A stretch of 64,000 nt of DNA from Heterocephalus glaber (GCF_000247695.1 NW_004624784.1:15604969-15668968), one strand, 5' to 3'; numbered from the stretch's first letter, positions 38,300 through 49,880 are shown. Notes: generated by a model from the letters alone, not told the origin. Numbers and translations: made by a program.

Positions 38300-38560
38300 T
38301 TGGGGCTACTCAGTAGGACTTTTCTTTTGGAAGCCTTCTCTGTCTCATTCCCTTTTCTCTAAATATCCTCCTCCCTAACTTGGAGAACTTCAACCTTTTC
38401 CATGCTACCCTGTGCCTATTTCTGATTGTTAGACGTGTCATGCCGTAGGAGATAGCTTTTTGGCTTGAGTGATTTAATTGAACTGGGAGCTCCCTATTCA
38501 TCTTTGAGTCCCTACTGCCTCTTGCTATACAATAGGTACATTCTAAATGTTTGTTGAATT
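38300..38560 (+). mobile_element. L2 relic, 3' end
   Basis: TGGAAGCCTTCTCTGTCTCA, GAACTGGGAGCTCCC and ATTCTAAATGTTTGTTGAAT. Confidence 0.75.
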
Positions 38561-39074
38561 AAACTGCACAGAGAAAGGAAACTTTATGGGGCAAGACACC
38601 TCTCCGTTGAACACATGTCATCTTGAAGGCCACCTACTCCATGGCTGCCAGGGCAGACAGGGTCATGCCTCACTTTATTGGGTGCCAAAAGAAACCAAGA
38701 CCTCAGGTCGCTGAACACTATTCTAAAAGATGAAAATTATCAAGGAAAATCATTTATTCTCTTTTATCCAATGTTCTGACCTTTGGGGGCAAGGTTCCAA
38801 GTCTCAGGCTCACCTGGAAATGCCAAAGGGAATCACATTGACACTTATTGAAAATTTCAATAACTATTTAAACCACATAAACATGTAAAAGGCCCAGACT
38901 ACACTTGTAGCACTGTATATAAAAACAATACACACAGTATATGAAGAGGCAGGAGTCAACCAGCACATCTCAGTAGCTTCCAGGGGTCCAAAAATTCTGG
39001 CATTAGATGCAATGGAGCTGCTTGGAGTGTGTAGGCAGGCCAAGCAGTGAGGTGTGGAGCTCAAGGATCCAAAG

Positions 39075-39220
39075 AGAAAATTGGTCTCTGCCCTTCCTAG
39101 CTGTGTGATATTAAACATGTTACTTAAGTTCTCCGACCCTATGTTCCCACATCTATAAACTTATTGAATTATAATGAAGTTCAAATGGCAATTATATTTG
39201 AAAGTATTTTTAAAGTGCTT
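39075..39220 (+). mobile_element. MIR relic
   Basis: CCTAGCTGTGTGATATTAAA, then GTTACTTAAGTTCTCCG. Confidence 0.7.
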
Positions 39221-39879
39221 TATCTTTTATTTTTTATTTCTGTTAGTACATGTTTGCAGTAAATAATGATTATATTCATTGTGGGGAGTTTGTACATGTA
39301 TATAATACATCTTAATTCTTTTTACAAGTATAATTTTCTATCTTTCTTGAGTTGATGCTCATGGAGGTAATCTGTGTAGTGCTTCACAACGATACGCTGG
39401 TCCTGCACACATGTGTCTCCCAAACAGGCAGGACACCTGCCCTTCCTTTTATTGGTTTCCTTTGGAACCCCACAGTAAAACACACCAAGATGGAGGGTCT
39501 GTAGCAAGCCTGGCCCTTCTCTTCCCCCTCTTCACCTCTCCTCCCTTTCTGCAGCACATATCAAGGAGTTAATTTGTATATGTCAGAGTCAAGGAAATAC
39601 AGGATGTTGGTCTTCAAACCATATCAAATAGATAATATACTTCATCTGTATCTTAACCTTACTCCATGTAGTAATTGAGAACTCCATGTGGGGACTTTTC
39701 TTTTGAGACTCAATTTCATTAAGACAGTGGGATTAGGGCTATTCCTCAGTTATTACAGGAGCCAGAGTAAGCAACAGCATAAGCAATAGAAGTAGACGAT
39801 GGAGCCACAGTAAAGTGCAGAGGAATTAATCGGATAGTGGATGGGGAGTTTGGAGACATGTCCTCCTTGGCCCTAGCTC

Positions 39880-40260
39880 AGTCACAGCTCTACCTGTGTC
39901 TCCTGAGTAAGTCACTTCCCTGCTCTGAGGTTCAGGAATTATATCTGTAAACTGAACCAAGCGATGTCTACATTTCTTCCCATTTCTAACGGGGAAGCAA
40001 GGGAATTGACACTTTTTGAATAATTACCATGTACCTGGCACAACCTGTTCCAAGCTACCTTAAAGAGTCTATAATTCAGTGGTTCCATAATACATAGTGA
40101 GGATCAGAATTATAGAGAAGACCTGCAGAATCAGACAGACTTGGATTGAAATGAGCTCAATTATTCACCGGCAATGTGACATTCGCAACTTTCTTAACAC
40201 CTCCAAGCTCAGTCTTTTCAAATGTAGAATAGGTCTAGTAATAAAATAAACATACTTACA
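39880..40260 (+). mobile_element. Two MIR relics
   Basis: GAGTAAGTCACTTCCCTGCT with ATCTGTAAACTGAACC (39904-39960), then CAGACAGACTTGGATTGAAA and CTCCAAGCTCAGTC (40132-40215). Confidence 0.65.
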
Positions 40261-40307
40261 TGCTTCCAAGACTACTCCTACTCTCTCTTTTATTAATTAA
40301 TTGATTA

Positions 40308-40390
40308 TTTTTTGCAGGATTGAGGGTGGAATCTAGGACCTCACACACGCTAGTAGGCAAACATTCTACCGTTGAGCTGCATCCCAGCCC
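40308..40390 (-). mobile_element. ID SINE, antisense, diverged
   Basis: GCAGGATTGAGGGTGGAATC to GAGCTGCATCCCAGCCC. Confidence 0.8.
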
Positions 40391-40604
40391 TCTACTCTTT
40401 TGTATATTATACATTTCTTAAGTAGATTGTGTCTAGTGTATTTTCCTCTGTATTTGGAGGAGTATTCTTGACTTAGAAAGATGAGTGAGATAATATTAGA
40501 TCATGCATCTAGTTAGAGGTAGGGATGCACCCTAAATCAGGTACCCTGAGCCTTGTGCTTGTTTCCTGTATGTCTTTTTTAAATTATCTGCAACTTATTT
40601 TTGT

Positions 40605-40750
40605 TTGTTTGTTTGTTTTTGAAACAAGGTCTTGCTGTGTAGTCACGTAGTCCACTCTCACCTTGAACATGTTATGCAGGCTAAGCTGGTGTCAAACTGA
40701 AAATCTTTCTGCCTCAGCCTCCCAAGGGTTGGGATAACAGGCATGCCCAG
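40605..40750 (-). mobile_element. B1 SINE, antisense
   Basis: (GTTT)n, then GAAACAAGGTCTTGCTGTGT to GGTTGGGATAACAGGCATGC. Moderately decayed. Confidence 0.85.
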
Positions 40751-40800
40751 TTATCAGCTCTAAAAGAGACAGCAAAGTCCTTCCATAAATACGTAGCCCA

Positions 40801-40927
40801 GCCAAGTGTGGTGGTGCATGCCATAATCTCAGCACTTTTAGTGAGACCATTTCAAAATAAAAATAGTGGGGGGAGTAGTGGTTCAACCTTAAAGTTAAAG
40901 GCCTTAAATTAAATCCCCAGTACTGGG
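40801..40927 (+). mobile_element. B1/ID dimeric SINE, internally deleted
   Basis: GCCAAGTGTGGTGGTGCATG, then a jump from CAGCACTTTTAG to GTGAGACC that loses about 60 bases of the B1 arm, then a shortened ID arm ending AATCCCCAGTACTGGGG. Confidence 0.75.
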
Positions 40928-41070
40928 GTGGGGGGAGGCAGCCCAGATATATATAAAAGAACTCAGCATGATGATAAGCTGCATTCACACACTAGAGTTC
41001 CCCAGAATAGCCACTGGACTTGAAACAGTTTTTAAAATACAAGTGCTCAGTATTTTTCTGTAACCTATGT

Positions 41071-41224
41071 GAGTGAGGCACACCTGTATGCCTAGGTACA
41101 CAACTAATCTGAGCACTTGGGAGGCTGAGGCAAAAAGATGGTGAATTTGAGGCCAGTCTGGACTACTTAGCAAGTTCAAAGCCAGTCCAAACTATATAGT
41201 GAGCCCCTGTCTCATGAAAAAAAG
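41071..41224 (+). mobile_element. B1 SINE, diverged
   Basis: GAGCACTTGGGAGGCTGAGG and GAGCCCCTGTCTCATGAAAA. The AGCAAGTTCAAAGCCAGTCC block repeats the preceding GGCCAGTCTGGACTAC, as in B1 with its internal duplication. Confidence 0.75.
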
Positions 41225-42037
41225 TTAAAGGTTCTGCATTGTATTCCTGCCCAGCTGAAGACCTAGAGACGGTTGCTCTGTCCTCTTGTCTGCCAGATAG
41301 GCCACCAAAAGAACAAGAAGACTGGTTCAAAAGGGATGAGGGCCACAGAAGAGAGAACCTTATTGATGGAGCTCTCAGTGGACAGAACACTGCAGGAGTC
41401 TCAGAAGGGCTATGCAGCAGTGCACTAGTTAAAATTATTCAAGTCCTGGATACCAGGAAACATTTGTAAGGATCAATCCTCCACGAGGGCACAGCCTCTT
41501 CCTGGAGTTTTAAAACTTGGATTCAGGGACCTACTATGCAGAGGGAGAAGAAAACTTTTACAGGCTTGAAATGAAGGTTTTTACCCATGTGTCAGCACTG
41601 GCATTGCTATGTCCCAAGAACTACAGCCAGCCAAAGCACTGAACAGCAACATGGAGAAGCTGGTTGCATTCCAGAGTAGAAGCAAGCAGGAAACACAGGG
41701 ACCTCTCTTTGGAAAGCTGCACTTTAGGGAAGCAACTACAAGTGGATCCACCTTCCTAAGGAACATTTGTTTATTAAGGACCCCATGTCTCCTTTCTTCC
41801 ATCCCTCTTTGGCACAGGAGTTTATTGTTCTCGAGGAGACAATCCCAGTTTACATGGACAAAGGCACATCCAGGCTGATCTGTCATAGGCTTGACTAGAG
41901 ACCAGGGACTGGATGAGGCCATCTCCCCAGGCACTTCCTACAGGCTTCCTGGGGGCACCCAGGGGACAGCAGCCTTGGGCTTGTAGGGAGTAGTCAGGAG
42001 CCTTGGAGACAGAAAAGTCTCCCAAGTGAAAACACAG

Positions 42038-42145
42038 CTGGACAGTGGGTGTGGCTCAGGGGTAGAGCACTTGCCCAGCATGTGCAAGGCCCTGGGTTCC
42101 ATCTCTAGCACTGCAAAACAAAACAAAACAAACAAGCAAAAAAAC
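42038..42145 (+). mobile_element. ID SINE
   Basis: GGTGTGGCTCAGGGGTAGAG to TCCATCTCTAGCACTGC with an (AAAAC)n tail. Confidence 0.88.
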
Positions 42146-42630
42146 ACCACAGCCAACTTTCACTTTGATCGGGTACCCTCAGCCCTGTTCACCTGAGATG
42201 AGTAAGCTGGCTGCCCCATTCCACCACTTGAAATATATTTTTAGAGTGTTTTCATGAGGAACACATTTGCCAGCTCTCTATAGATCAGTTACAAAACTGA
42301 AACTCTTCCTTACTATTAGGGAGAAGTGTAGAAGGGGGTGGGGGGAGGGAAAAGAAAAAAAACTCCTGCCTGTAATTGAAGGCAGGTTGGGAGATGTTCA
42401 CACTTTGAAATGCTCCTTCTTGTGAAATGTTTATGAAACACTTTCCACAAACGAGTTATGCAACTAGGACAACAGCTTTGATCATTTTCATCACTAGTGA
42501 TATATTCATTAGTGTTGGATTGCCCCCCCCACCAGAAAGGGTCATGTGAAAATACCCCAGGAAGGGGACTAAGGAAAAGTACCCTAGCCCTACCACATTC
42601 CATTCCAAGACCCCAAAACACATGATCAGG

Positions 42631-42832
42631 ACTGGGCATGGTGGCACATGACTATAATCTAAGGCTGAGGCAGGAGGATTGCAAGTTCAAGGCCAGCCTA
42701 GGCAATGTAATGAGACCCTGTCTCAAAACAAATTGTAAAAATGGGCTGAGGGTGTAACTTGGTGGTAGAGCACTTGCTTAGTATGCACAAGGCTCTAGAT
42801 TTGATCTCCAGCACCACAGAACAATAACAAAA
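42631..42832 (+). mobile_element. B1/ID dimeric SINE
   Basis: ACTGGGCATGGTGGCACATG. About 20 bases are missing around the CCCAGCACTTTGGG position. The ID arm runs from GGGCTGAGGGTGTAACTTGG to GATCTCCAGCACC. ATGATCAG on both sides may be a short target duplication. Confidence 0.85.
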
Positions 42833-43844
42833 TCCCAGATGATCAGCAGCAAGTCCCAAGTATACATCTTAGGCTGGAATACTGCCTTATCCATCACTTA
42901 TGATGTATTCTCTCTACTGTCTATTGTCTCTACCTGGGACATTTGTGGTATTGTCTGGGGGAGAGAGCACCAAGGGAAGGCCAGGGGACTGTGCTCTTGT
43001 CAGAATTTTGTGAGTGCCCTGCTGCAGAACTTTATGCCCATCTCTGAAGCTCTCTGGGCTTCTATGAGATGGGAAGATGAATCTGTGTCCTCACCTCTGG
43101 GAATGGGAGGTAGAGCCCAGGGCAGAATGTATAAAGGACTTCCACCTCCTCAGATGGGGCTCCCTCCTTCCAGAAAAAGACTCCCACTGCTTTCTAAAGT
43201 GAAGTCAGAGAGTTCACTTGGAATAGAAAAGATAATCACTCACGATACATTTTTACCTCCCTGGTCACTGCCCAAGACTCAGTGTAATACCTTTGCATAG
43301 CACAGTGGGTGGAGAAGATCCTAAACTCAGAAACCTTGTCTGATAGGTGGACTGGAGCTCCATGGCATAGGGCAGAGCACTGTAGTGGCCCCTGTCCCCA
43401 AGCACTAGCCATCCCAACTAGAGCCTGGAGAGATTCCCTGCTGTCATGAGAACTGCCAAGAGACCCTGGATGATTCCAGGCAGGCTGTGGGTTTGGTTGG
43501 GTTTTCACAGGTATGGGAGAAATTGGGTTTTCATCCAATTTGCCTGCGGTTCTCACCTTAAAAGTCAATGGGATCCAACAGAAACGTCTCTATCTCATCT
43601 TCCAGACCCACAGCCAACACCCAGTTGTCTGGAAAGGTTCCAGCCTTTTCCACTCAACAGCTGTGAAAAGGGAGTTTTTTGAATTGGAGAGGACTTTATT
43701 TCTTAATTTCTAAGTTTCTCAGCCCCTGAGAGTGTCCAAGAAAAATGCTGGAGTCAGTAGGAGTCATCCCTCCTCCTTTCTTCTCCCCTCTGCCCTTTCT
43801 GACACCAGCTTGACCAAAGTGGAGATTATATTTGATTGATTGAT

Positions 43845-43920
43845 TTTGTAATGCTGGAGATGGAACTCAGGGCCTCACATGTGGTAGGCAAGTGCCCTAC
43901 CACTGAGTATACACCAGCCT
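43845..43920 (-). mobile_element. ID SINE, antisense, diverged
   Basis: GCTGGAGATGGAACTCAGGG to CACTGAGTATACACCAGCC. Confidence 0.8.
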
Positions 43921-44918
43921 GGCAAAACTGAGGTTTTCAGAACTTGTCATCCAAGAAGAGCTCTCCTGATTGTTTTTTGATTTGGTTTATTGAGGGTTGT
44001 CTTCTTCTTGGGTTGCTGTCAGCACCTCAACACAGGGGTAAGGAATTAGGAAAAATGAGAGTAATAGGTTACTCTCATTTATCTCAATAGGTTGGAGAAG
44101 CCAAATGTAAAAAAAGAAGAGTAATACACAGAGTTGTCAGAAAGCCCCAGACTACATCCAAAGGACTTTTCTACTATCAGGCATTTCGTTTTCGGAATAG
44201 AGAGGTTGAGAGTGTCTCCCAAAAGGGTTTGGAGGGCAGTTGACCCAGGAAGCAGATGAAAGGGTGAGTTTTCTTTTATGATGGCGCTGGTTTCTGAAAT
44301 TAAGTGTTGCAGGAAGACCTGGCACTGATTCTAACAGATAGCACCCAGGTTGGAGGCAAAGCAAATGTTTTCAAACTCTGTCATAGCTGTGCCTCCTTAT
44401 CTCTTCATTGCGAATAATGAGTCTGGAAGGAACCTGCCACTTGCCTCTGAGCTGGAGCTGTGCCAGGCAGTCCTAGGTGGTTCCACCGGCAGTATTTCAC
44501 CTCCAGGTTTCCGTGTCTCCCTCTCCCCCTTCCTCTACCTGCCTCCCCAAGCCCCCTCTGGGATGAGCATGCCCTAGGCCCGGAGAGGGACAGAGAGGGG
44601 AGGAGTGGCAATGGGAAGCTGACCAAAAGGACTCTGCCCACGTAAAGTTTTCCTTCAGAGCAAACCTTGAAGCTGTTGTGGTGGAGCTGGTGCTCTCAAA
44701 ATAAGTTCATCTATTTCTAGTTTTTAAATCCTGCTAACAAATATTTCCACAGAATCTAGGACATGGAAACTAATTTCTGGGTGCAGAAGTTGGACAGCAG
44801 TGTTTCTCAGAGGCCCCAAGCATGACGGGCAGAGTTGGAGGGGTGTGGGCTGGGAAAAGAGGCTCTCTGGAGACCACCCAGGTGCCATGTGTTTTGAGCT
44901 TTCTAAAAGTCACTCTCT

Positions 44919-45006
44919 GGGCTGGGGATTTAGCTCAGTGGTTCCGCTGCCTGCCTCGCAAGCACAAGGTCCCGAGTTTGATCCCTGGTACCAAAGAAAA
45001 AAAATT
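44919..45006 (+). mobile_element. ID SINE, young
   Basis: GGGCTGGGGATTTAGCTCAG to GATCCCTGGTACC. AAAGTCACTCTCT before and AAAGTCACTTTCT after form a 13-bp duplication with one mismatch. Confidence 0.95.
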
Positions 45007-45284
45007 TGAAAAGTCACTTTCTGTCCTCATAATGTTGTTGACACCTCTCTTCCTTCTTCCTCTTTGCTTCCAGGGCTCCAGGATGGTCTCCTTAAGTGAG
45101 CAGAATGATTGGTAAAGCCCATTCCTGAAAGAGCCACTTCTTACCAATTTCTGCTCACCCAGAGCTTCGGTGTTCTGTTAGAGCTCCTCTAAGGGCACTA
45201 CAGCACCCTGGACCAGATACATCCATCAAATGCACAAGGGATTCACATTGGTCATTCTGTGTTAAGATTGAAAGGGAGAAAAGC

Positions 45285-45420
45285 CATGTAGATCCTACAA
45301 CAGATGGAGAAACCAAGTCTCGTAGAGGCTGAGAGATTGCTTTAGAATACATAGTAAGTTAAAGAGTCAGAGTTAGGACTGGTTCAGCGATGCCCTGTCC
45401 AGTGTTTTCCTCACTGTACC
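45285..45420 (-). mobile_element. MIR relic, antisense
   Basis: CAGATGGAGAAACCAAGTCT, then AATACATAGTAAGTTAAAGA. Confidence 0.65.
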
Positions 45421-46399
45421 TCATCCGAGGTTCTACAGAGGTGGATTTTGTTTGTCTTTTATTCAGTTGACATTCCTCAGGTTCCCACTATGTGCAAGGC
45501 ATCATAAGTAGCTCCCCCTACAGTAAGTCACCAGTGTTATTCAGTAGGATCTTCCTGTCAAACCAAAGGGAATCCTTTCTGTACTGATCCAAAGCACCAT
45601 TTTCTATAGGGATTAAGCACAAATACATCTGCTAGTCTCAACTTTTAATTGAATGAAATGAATACCAACAGGAAAGGGTCACAAATGTCAATGATATCCT
45701 CAGTGTAGACCAAGAAAATAGTTTAAGCCAGAATCTCTATTGCCAAGAATTTCCACGTAGGAAGGTCCTTTTCAGGAGGTCTCTCCCCTGTCTCTCATAA
45801 TGTGTGGTCTACATTCTGTACCCCTTACCATAGTATAAGAATCAGTCACTTGGCTCCCCTCCCAGTGGAGCTTCCTGAAAAGCTGCAAAAGGCATTTGTC
45901 CTGGGGTGGGGAGAATGAGCACAGTAGTACTTCCTGCCCTGCCCAAGCACACCTGGAAAGCCCATGAGTGGGTGGTTCATGTATCATTGAAGGGTGGCAG
46001 AGACTAGAGAGAATTGGAAATCACCATACGCCCCTTGGGCTGCAACTGCAGCAGTGACTATGAGGGAGACATGTCCCTGCCTATAGGGAGACAAGCAGAT
46101 ATTGTCCCCAAATCCACACAGGCTAAGAGGGCCACTGAAGAAGCAGCTTAGCACAGAGAGGGTAGAGAACAAGGGGTGATAGAGGAAGAAGAATCCTCCA
46201 GATCAGTGGTTCACGGGCTTTGGGGTTTCATGGATAGAAGTCCATGCAGGAAAATAAAAACCAGATTTTGGGGTAGATCAATACAAGATTGCTAATTTCT
46301 TACTCTTTTAGATGGGGACTTTAAAAAATACCATTTAGGATTACCATCATTTCATAAAAGAAATTCTAACATCCTTTCCACTTAATAAAAAAAAGGATT

Positions 46400-46487
46400 G
46401 GGCCGGGGATTTACCTCAGTGGTTTCGCTGCCTGCCTCACAAGCGGAAGGACCCAAGTTCGATCCCCGGTACCAAAAAAAAAAAAAA
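46400..46487 (+). mobile_element. ID SINE, young (left arm of an inverted pair)
   Basis: GGGCCGGGGATTTACCTCAG, a CCTGCCTCACAAGCGGAAGG middle and TCGATCCCCGGTACC. The A box has TTACCTC instead of TTAGCTC. Confidence 0.95.
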
Positions 46488-46538
46488 GGATATCATCTTA
46501 GAATTTACCAGAATTTGATTCATTAAGCTTTATTTTTA

Positions 46539-46625
46539 CTTTCTTTTTTTTGGTACCGGGGATAGAACTCGGGTCCTTCCGCTTGCGAGGCAGGCAGCGA
46601 AACCACTGAGCTAGATCCCTGGCCC
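46539..46625 (-). mobile_element. ID SINE, antisense, young (right arm of an inverted pair)
   Basis: GGTACCGGGGATAGAACTCG, GCGAGGCAGGCAGCGAAACC and TAGATCCCTGGCCC. TAAGCTTTATTTTTA is exact on both sides (46524-46538 and 46626-46640). Confidence 0.96.
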
Positions 46626-46935
46626 TAAGCTTTATTTTTAAAACTCACTAGAATATCCTGATTTTTCTCTTTTCAATGAGTAAAAGCATTAACTGCATTA
46701 GATTCCCTGTCGTACAGATTGGTACTCGAGAGTCTAGCTGGTACACATATGTCCCTGACCAGTGGCTCTGGCTGGGGAAATTTCTCCTGATGGGGAAATC
46801 ATGCTGCAGCCCATGGGCAATGGGCTAGCTCTTTCCTCCTTGGGCTGTTACTCATCTGCCTTGGTCTCTGCATTTCTGTTTCCATCTTCCCAGAGAGGCC
46901 CAGAACTGACACTCTCCACCTACCTTCACTTGCAG

Positions 46936-47040
46936 ATAAAAACAGAGGACCTCGGTGACTCCTTGCAGCAGACCCTATCCCATCGGCCATGCCACCTGAG
47001 CCAAGGACCTGCCATGATGTCCGGAAACCAAATGTCTGGA
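46936..47040 (+). CDS. POU2F3: POU2F3 coding exon 4
   Basis: This 105-nt exon encodes 35 residues, IKTEDLGDSL through GNQMSG, in the N-terminal transactivation region. The acceptor is CTTGCAG|ATA and the donor is GGA|GTAAGT, a near-perfect consensus. The open frame continues for 17 codons past the donor, but the reading VSVSPWQ is not expected in the protein, and the next exon begins in frame with DMASL. Both ends are in phase 0, so skipping the exon would keep the frame and delete 35 residues. Two oppositely oriented ID SINEs sit about 310 nt upstream in the preceding intron and could influence its recognition. Confidence 0.96.
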
Positions 47041-47175
47041 GTAAGTGTCAGTCCATGGCAGAGAACCCTGAAATTCTCAGTGAGCCAGTGAGTTTGCAGA
47101 GCCATTCCCTCTGCAAACTACTAGATCTCCATGCCTGGCACCTGAGAATCCATATAAAACTATAGAACCCCCTAG

Positions 47176-47262
47176 GTTTGAGGGTGTAGCTCAGTGGTAG
47201 AGAGCTTGCCTAGCATGTGTAAGGCCCTGGGTTCAATTCCCAGTACTGGAAGAAAAAGACAA
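47176..47262 (+). mobile_element. ID SINE, older rodent-type
   Basis: GAGGGTGTAGCTCAGTGGTA and GAGCTTGCCTAGCATGTGTA, ending CAATTCCCAGTACTGG with a GA-rich tail. Confidence 0.9.
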
Positions 47263-47928
47263 AAGAAGAAAGAAAAAGAATTCCTTATAGACAATGGGAC
47301 AAAGGTCTAGGAGGCCTGAATGGGAGTGGGATTCTGAAATAGTCCTTGTGAAAATGAAGCCTAGTCAGGAATAGAAAGAGGCAGTTCTCTTACTCTGTGA
47401 AACAAAAAGGACCTAGTCTTGCCAAGTGAAGGACCTAGCAGCTATGCTGCTGTTGTCTGCTGAACCACTTTCAGGGCATTCTGTGATAACAACAACTCCT
47501 ACAATTACAGAAGATTTCTGTCCCTAGTGGGCCTGCTCTGCCTCCTCCAAGATTGTATGTCAAAGCCAAACTGGAATGGACTGCTGCTGTGAGAAGGGAA
47601 GACACACGCTGAGACAGTAACAACAGGAAATGTCTCAGTATATATTCCTGTGGCCCACCTCTCCTTAGTGTGGGTCACCTTGGGAAGAGAGAAGACCTCT
47701 CTTCCAGCAATGCTTGAGAACAGAATATGTAGCCATTCCTCCACCCTTTTCATTCGGCAAAGCTTATCAAGTCACCATTCATATAGGCCTATGCTCAGCC
47801 ATGAGGCTTGGGACCCTGGGTGTCTGGATCAAAGAGGATTCCCAGGACCTCAAATGTCAGAATCACTATTTCCAAGACCTGAGCTTGTGAAACAAACCCG
47901 GACTTTTTCTTTAACCAAACTGAATTTA

Positions 47929-47979
47929 TTAAGAATAATTAATATTATTAATTAATAAATAATATTATTAATATTATTT
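47929..47979. repeat. AT-only imperfect palindrome
   Basis: Alternating TAATATTATTAATT and AATAATATTATT units. The single strand can fold on itself. Confidence 0.85.
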
Positions 47980-48455
47980 GACCCATCTCCCAACTCCTAC
48001 TCCAATACCCTTTAGAAAGATTGAGGCACAGTGACCTAAACATGGCTTTTAGAATAATCAAGTGACAAGAGATTAAGAAGAAGAATTAAAAAGGACAATT
48101 GGGATTGCCAGCTGTTTCTAGGATAAATATTTGAGACATGGGTAATTCCCATTGTCAGTGGTCAGGGCATTTACAGTTGGAAGATGGGATGGGACTGACA
48201 CTAGAAAAATTAAATCATGAGGCCAGAGTCGAGTAATAGATATTGCAAGGACTGCCTGGCTGAGTACAGAAGCTATAATAACAGCATTAATGGAGCAGCT
48301 ACTATGTCCCACACTCTGAGGGCACACAGAAACATGAGCCAAGGTCACTGCCTGCAAACTTCCAGAGCCTAGAGTGTTACAGGCTGGATGGGCTGAGGGA
48401 GCAGGGGTCCCTACTCTATAAGTTCTCTGACATATGTGTGTCTGCCCATGTGTAG

Positions 48456-48558
48456 GACATGGCTTCTCTCCATCCGCTCCAGCAGCTTGTGCTGGTCCCC
48501 GGTCACTTGCAGTCAGTGTCCCAGTTCCTGCTTTCTCAGACCCAGCCTGGGCAACAAG
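48456..48558 (+). CDS. POU2F3: POU2F3 coding exon 5
   Basis: This 103-nt exon encodes [20 protein letters not shown] and continues to QTQPGQQ, then the first G of a split glycine codon. The acceptor is ATGTGTAG|GAC and the donor is CAAG|GTAAGA. The segment is rich in Gln and Leu and belongs to the transactivation region of the OCT family N-terminus. It lies 1.4 kb after exon 4. The spelling [17 protein letters not shown] is characteristic of POU2F3 and separates it from POU2F1 and POU2F2. Confidence 0.97.
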
Positions 48559-48651
48559 GTAAGAACCCAAGGGTTTTCACACTGAGTCAAGTGCAGCTGT
48601 CACTGTTGGCTACGTGTGGACCACAGGGAGTCGCTGGCCCCTCTGCTATTA

Positions 48652-48797
48652 TATATAGATATATATACGTGTGTATATATATATATATATGTATATGCAC
48701 GTATGTATATATGCATATATTTTTTTGTACTGGGGATTGAACTTGGGTCCTTGCACTTGCGCAGCAGGCGGCAAAACCACTGAGCTAAATCCCCGGC
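48652..48797 (-). mobile_element. ID SINE, antisense, with TA-rich expanded tail
   Basis: The ID body is 48724-48797 (TTTGTACTGGGGATTGAACT to CCCCGGCC). The T-tract and a 65-bp TA/TG microsatellite fill 48652-48725. CCTCTGCTATTA lies outside both ends, at 48640-48651 and 48798-48809, so the microsatellite is inside the inserted unit. Confidence 0.93.
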
Positions 48798-49624
48798 CCT
48801 CTGCTATTAAGACTAGTTGGTCACCTAGGGCTGAGGAAGGACTCCTGACAGTGCCCCTCCAGGATTAATGCCTTGCCTAGGCTCCTACTGGGGCTGCCTC
48901 CTCTCCTAAAAGTCCTAAAGAGGTGAGGCTGAAGGGGCTTAAGGGCTGGGGGAAGGGACAAGGAAAGAGAAGTAAACAAGTCCCAATTCTGGATTCATTG
49001 TGCTTCCCAGAAGTCAGGCTATGCTTATATTTGAGTAGAGCCGCAGTGCCTCCCACAGGCTGCAGGAGGGGTTTTCAAGTTGTCTGGCAGAGAAGTTACT
49101 CCCAGGGAACTTTGTCCTTGGCCAAGAGCAAACAGATTAAACTATTCATAACAAAATGATGGATCGAGTATAAACTCTCGTCAATTATACAGAACCCAAG
49201 TAGAGGCTTTGGAAATCCAGCAAACAAACATCCAAACAAAATGTACCTCTGTCTTCTGCCATGGCACCTACCCAAAATACACCCTTAATTTCCGGGGCAC
49301 CTCAGCATATTATTAGAATGACTGGGAACATATTTGAATCCTTAAGTGTTTATTTCAGCCAAACAATATGCATCATACTTCTGAAATAGGAAAGAGAATG
49401 TAACAGTTAATTCAATTTATTTTCAAAAAACTGCAGTGATCTAAAAAATGCTTACATAACAGATGTGCTTGGTATAAGATGTAGGATGAAAAAAAATTTT
49501 GATTTGGAGAGAAAAGAAACTCATTTTTTTTTTTAAAAATCACTTATTAGCTGTATGTCCTCAAGAAACTCACTGAGCTTCCATTTCCTCCTCCATAGCC
49601 ATAATGTTAAGTGAAATAAATCAG

Positions 49625-49880
49625 ACTACAGCTCAAATACTGCATAGTTTCTTGTATATGAGAAGCCCAAAATATAAATAAAGAGCAGAACAAAAGATAG
49701 GTAATAGGAAGTAGGGAGACAGATCTTGTTCAAATAAGAATGGGATAAAGAGATGGAGGAGGGAGAGGGAGGGAATAGAATTTTTAAAAAATTAAGATGT
49801 GTTACATACATGTACCAACTCCCAACAAGGAGTATAATCCTTATGTAATACAAACATGCACTAATAAAAATTGAAAAAAA
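49625..49880 (+). mobile_element. L1 3' end fragment
   Basis: The last 20 bases before the A-rich end (ATGCACTAATAAAAATTGAA) match the 3' end of the L1 at 58190-60420, so both belong to one L1 lineage. Confidence 0.75.

Larger units (their letters stand above)
18705..46935 (+). other. POU2F3: POU2F3 intron 3 (28.2 kb)
   Basis: It runs from donor GTAAGA at 18705 to acceptor CTTGCAG at 46929-46935. It contains L2 in antisense (19.6 and 22.5-24.2 kb), many MIR copies (21-40 kb), at least 22 ID or B1/ID SINEs and several microsatellites. Stretches without recognised repeats include 18.8-19.4, 20.2-21.2, 24.3-25.4, 31.0-32.5, 41.3-42.0, 42.9-43.8, 44.0-44.9 and 45.5-46.3 kb. No further coding exon was recognised. 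Alternative first exons are possible but cannot be called by eye. Confidence 0.85.
47041..48455 (+). other. POU2F3: POU2F3 intron 4
   Basis: This 1.4-kb intron contains one ID SINE (47176-47262) and an AT-only repeat at 47929-47979. The rest is single-copy-looking sequence with nothing I can identify. Confidence 0.9.

Noticed and set aside
46762..47091. A longer open frame running through both ends of exon 4
   Set aside because: The frame includes intron on both sides. Real limits are set by CTTGCAG| and |GTAAGT and by the join to exons 3 and 5.
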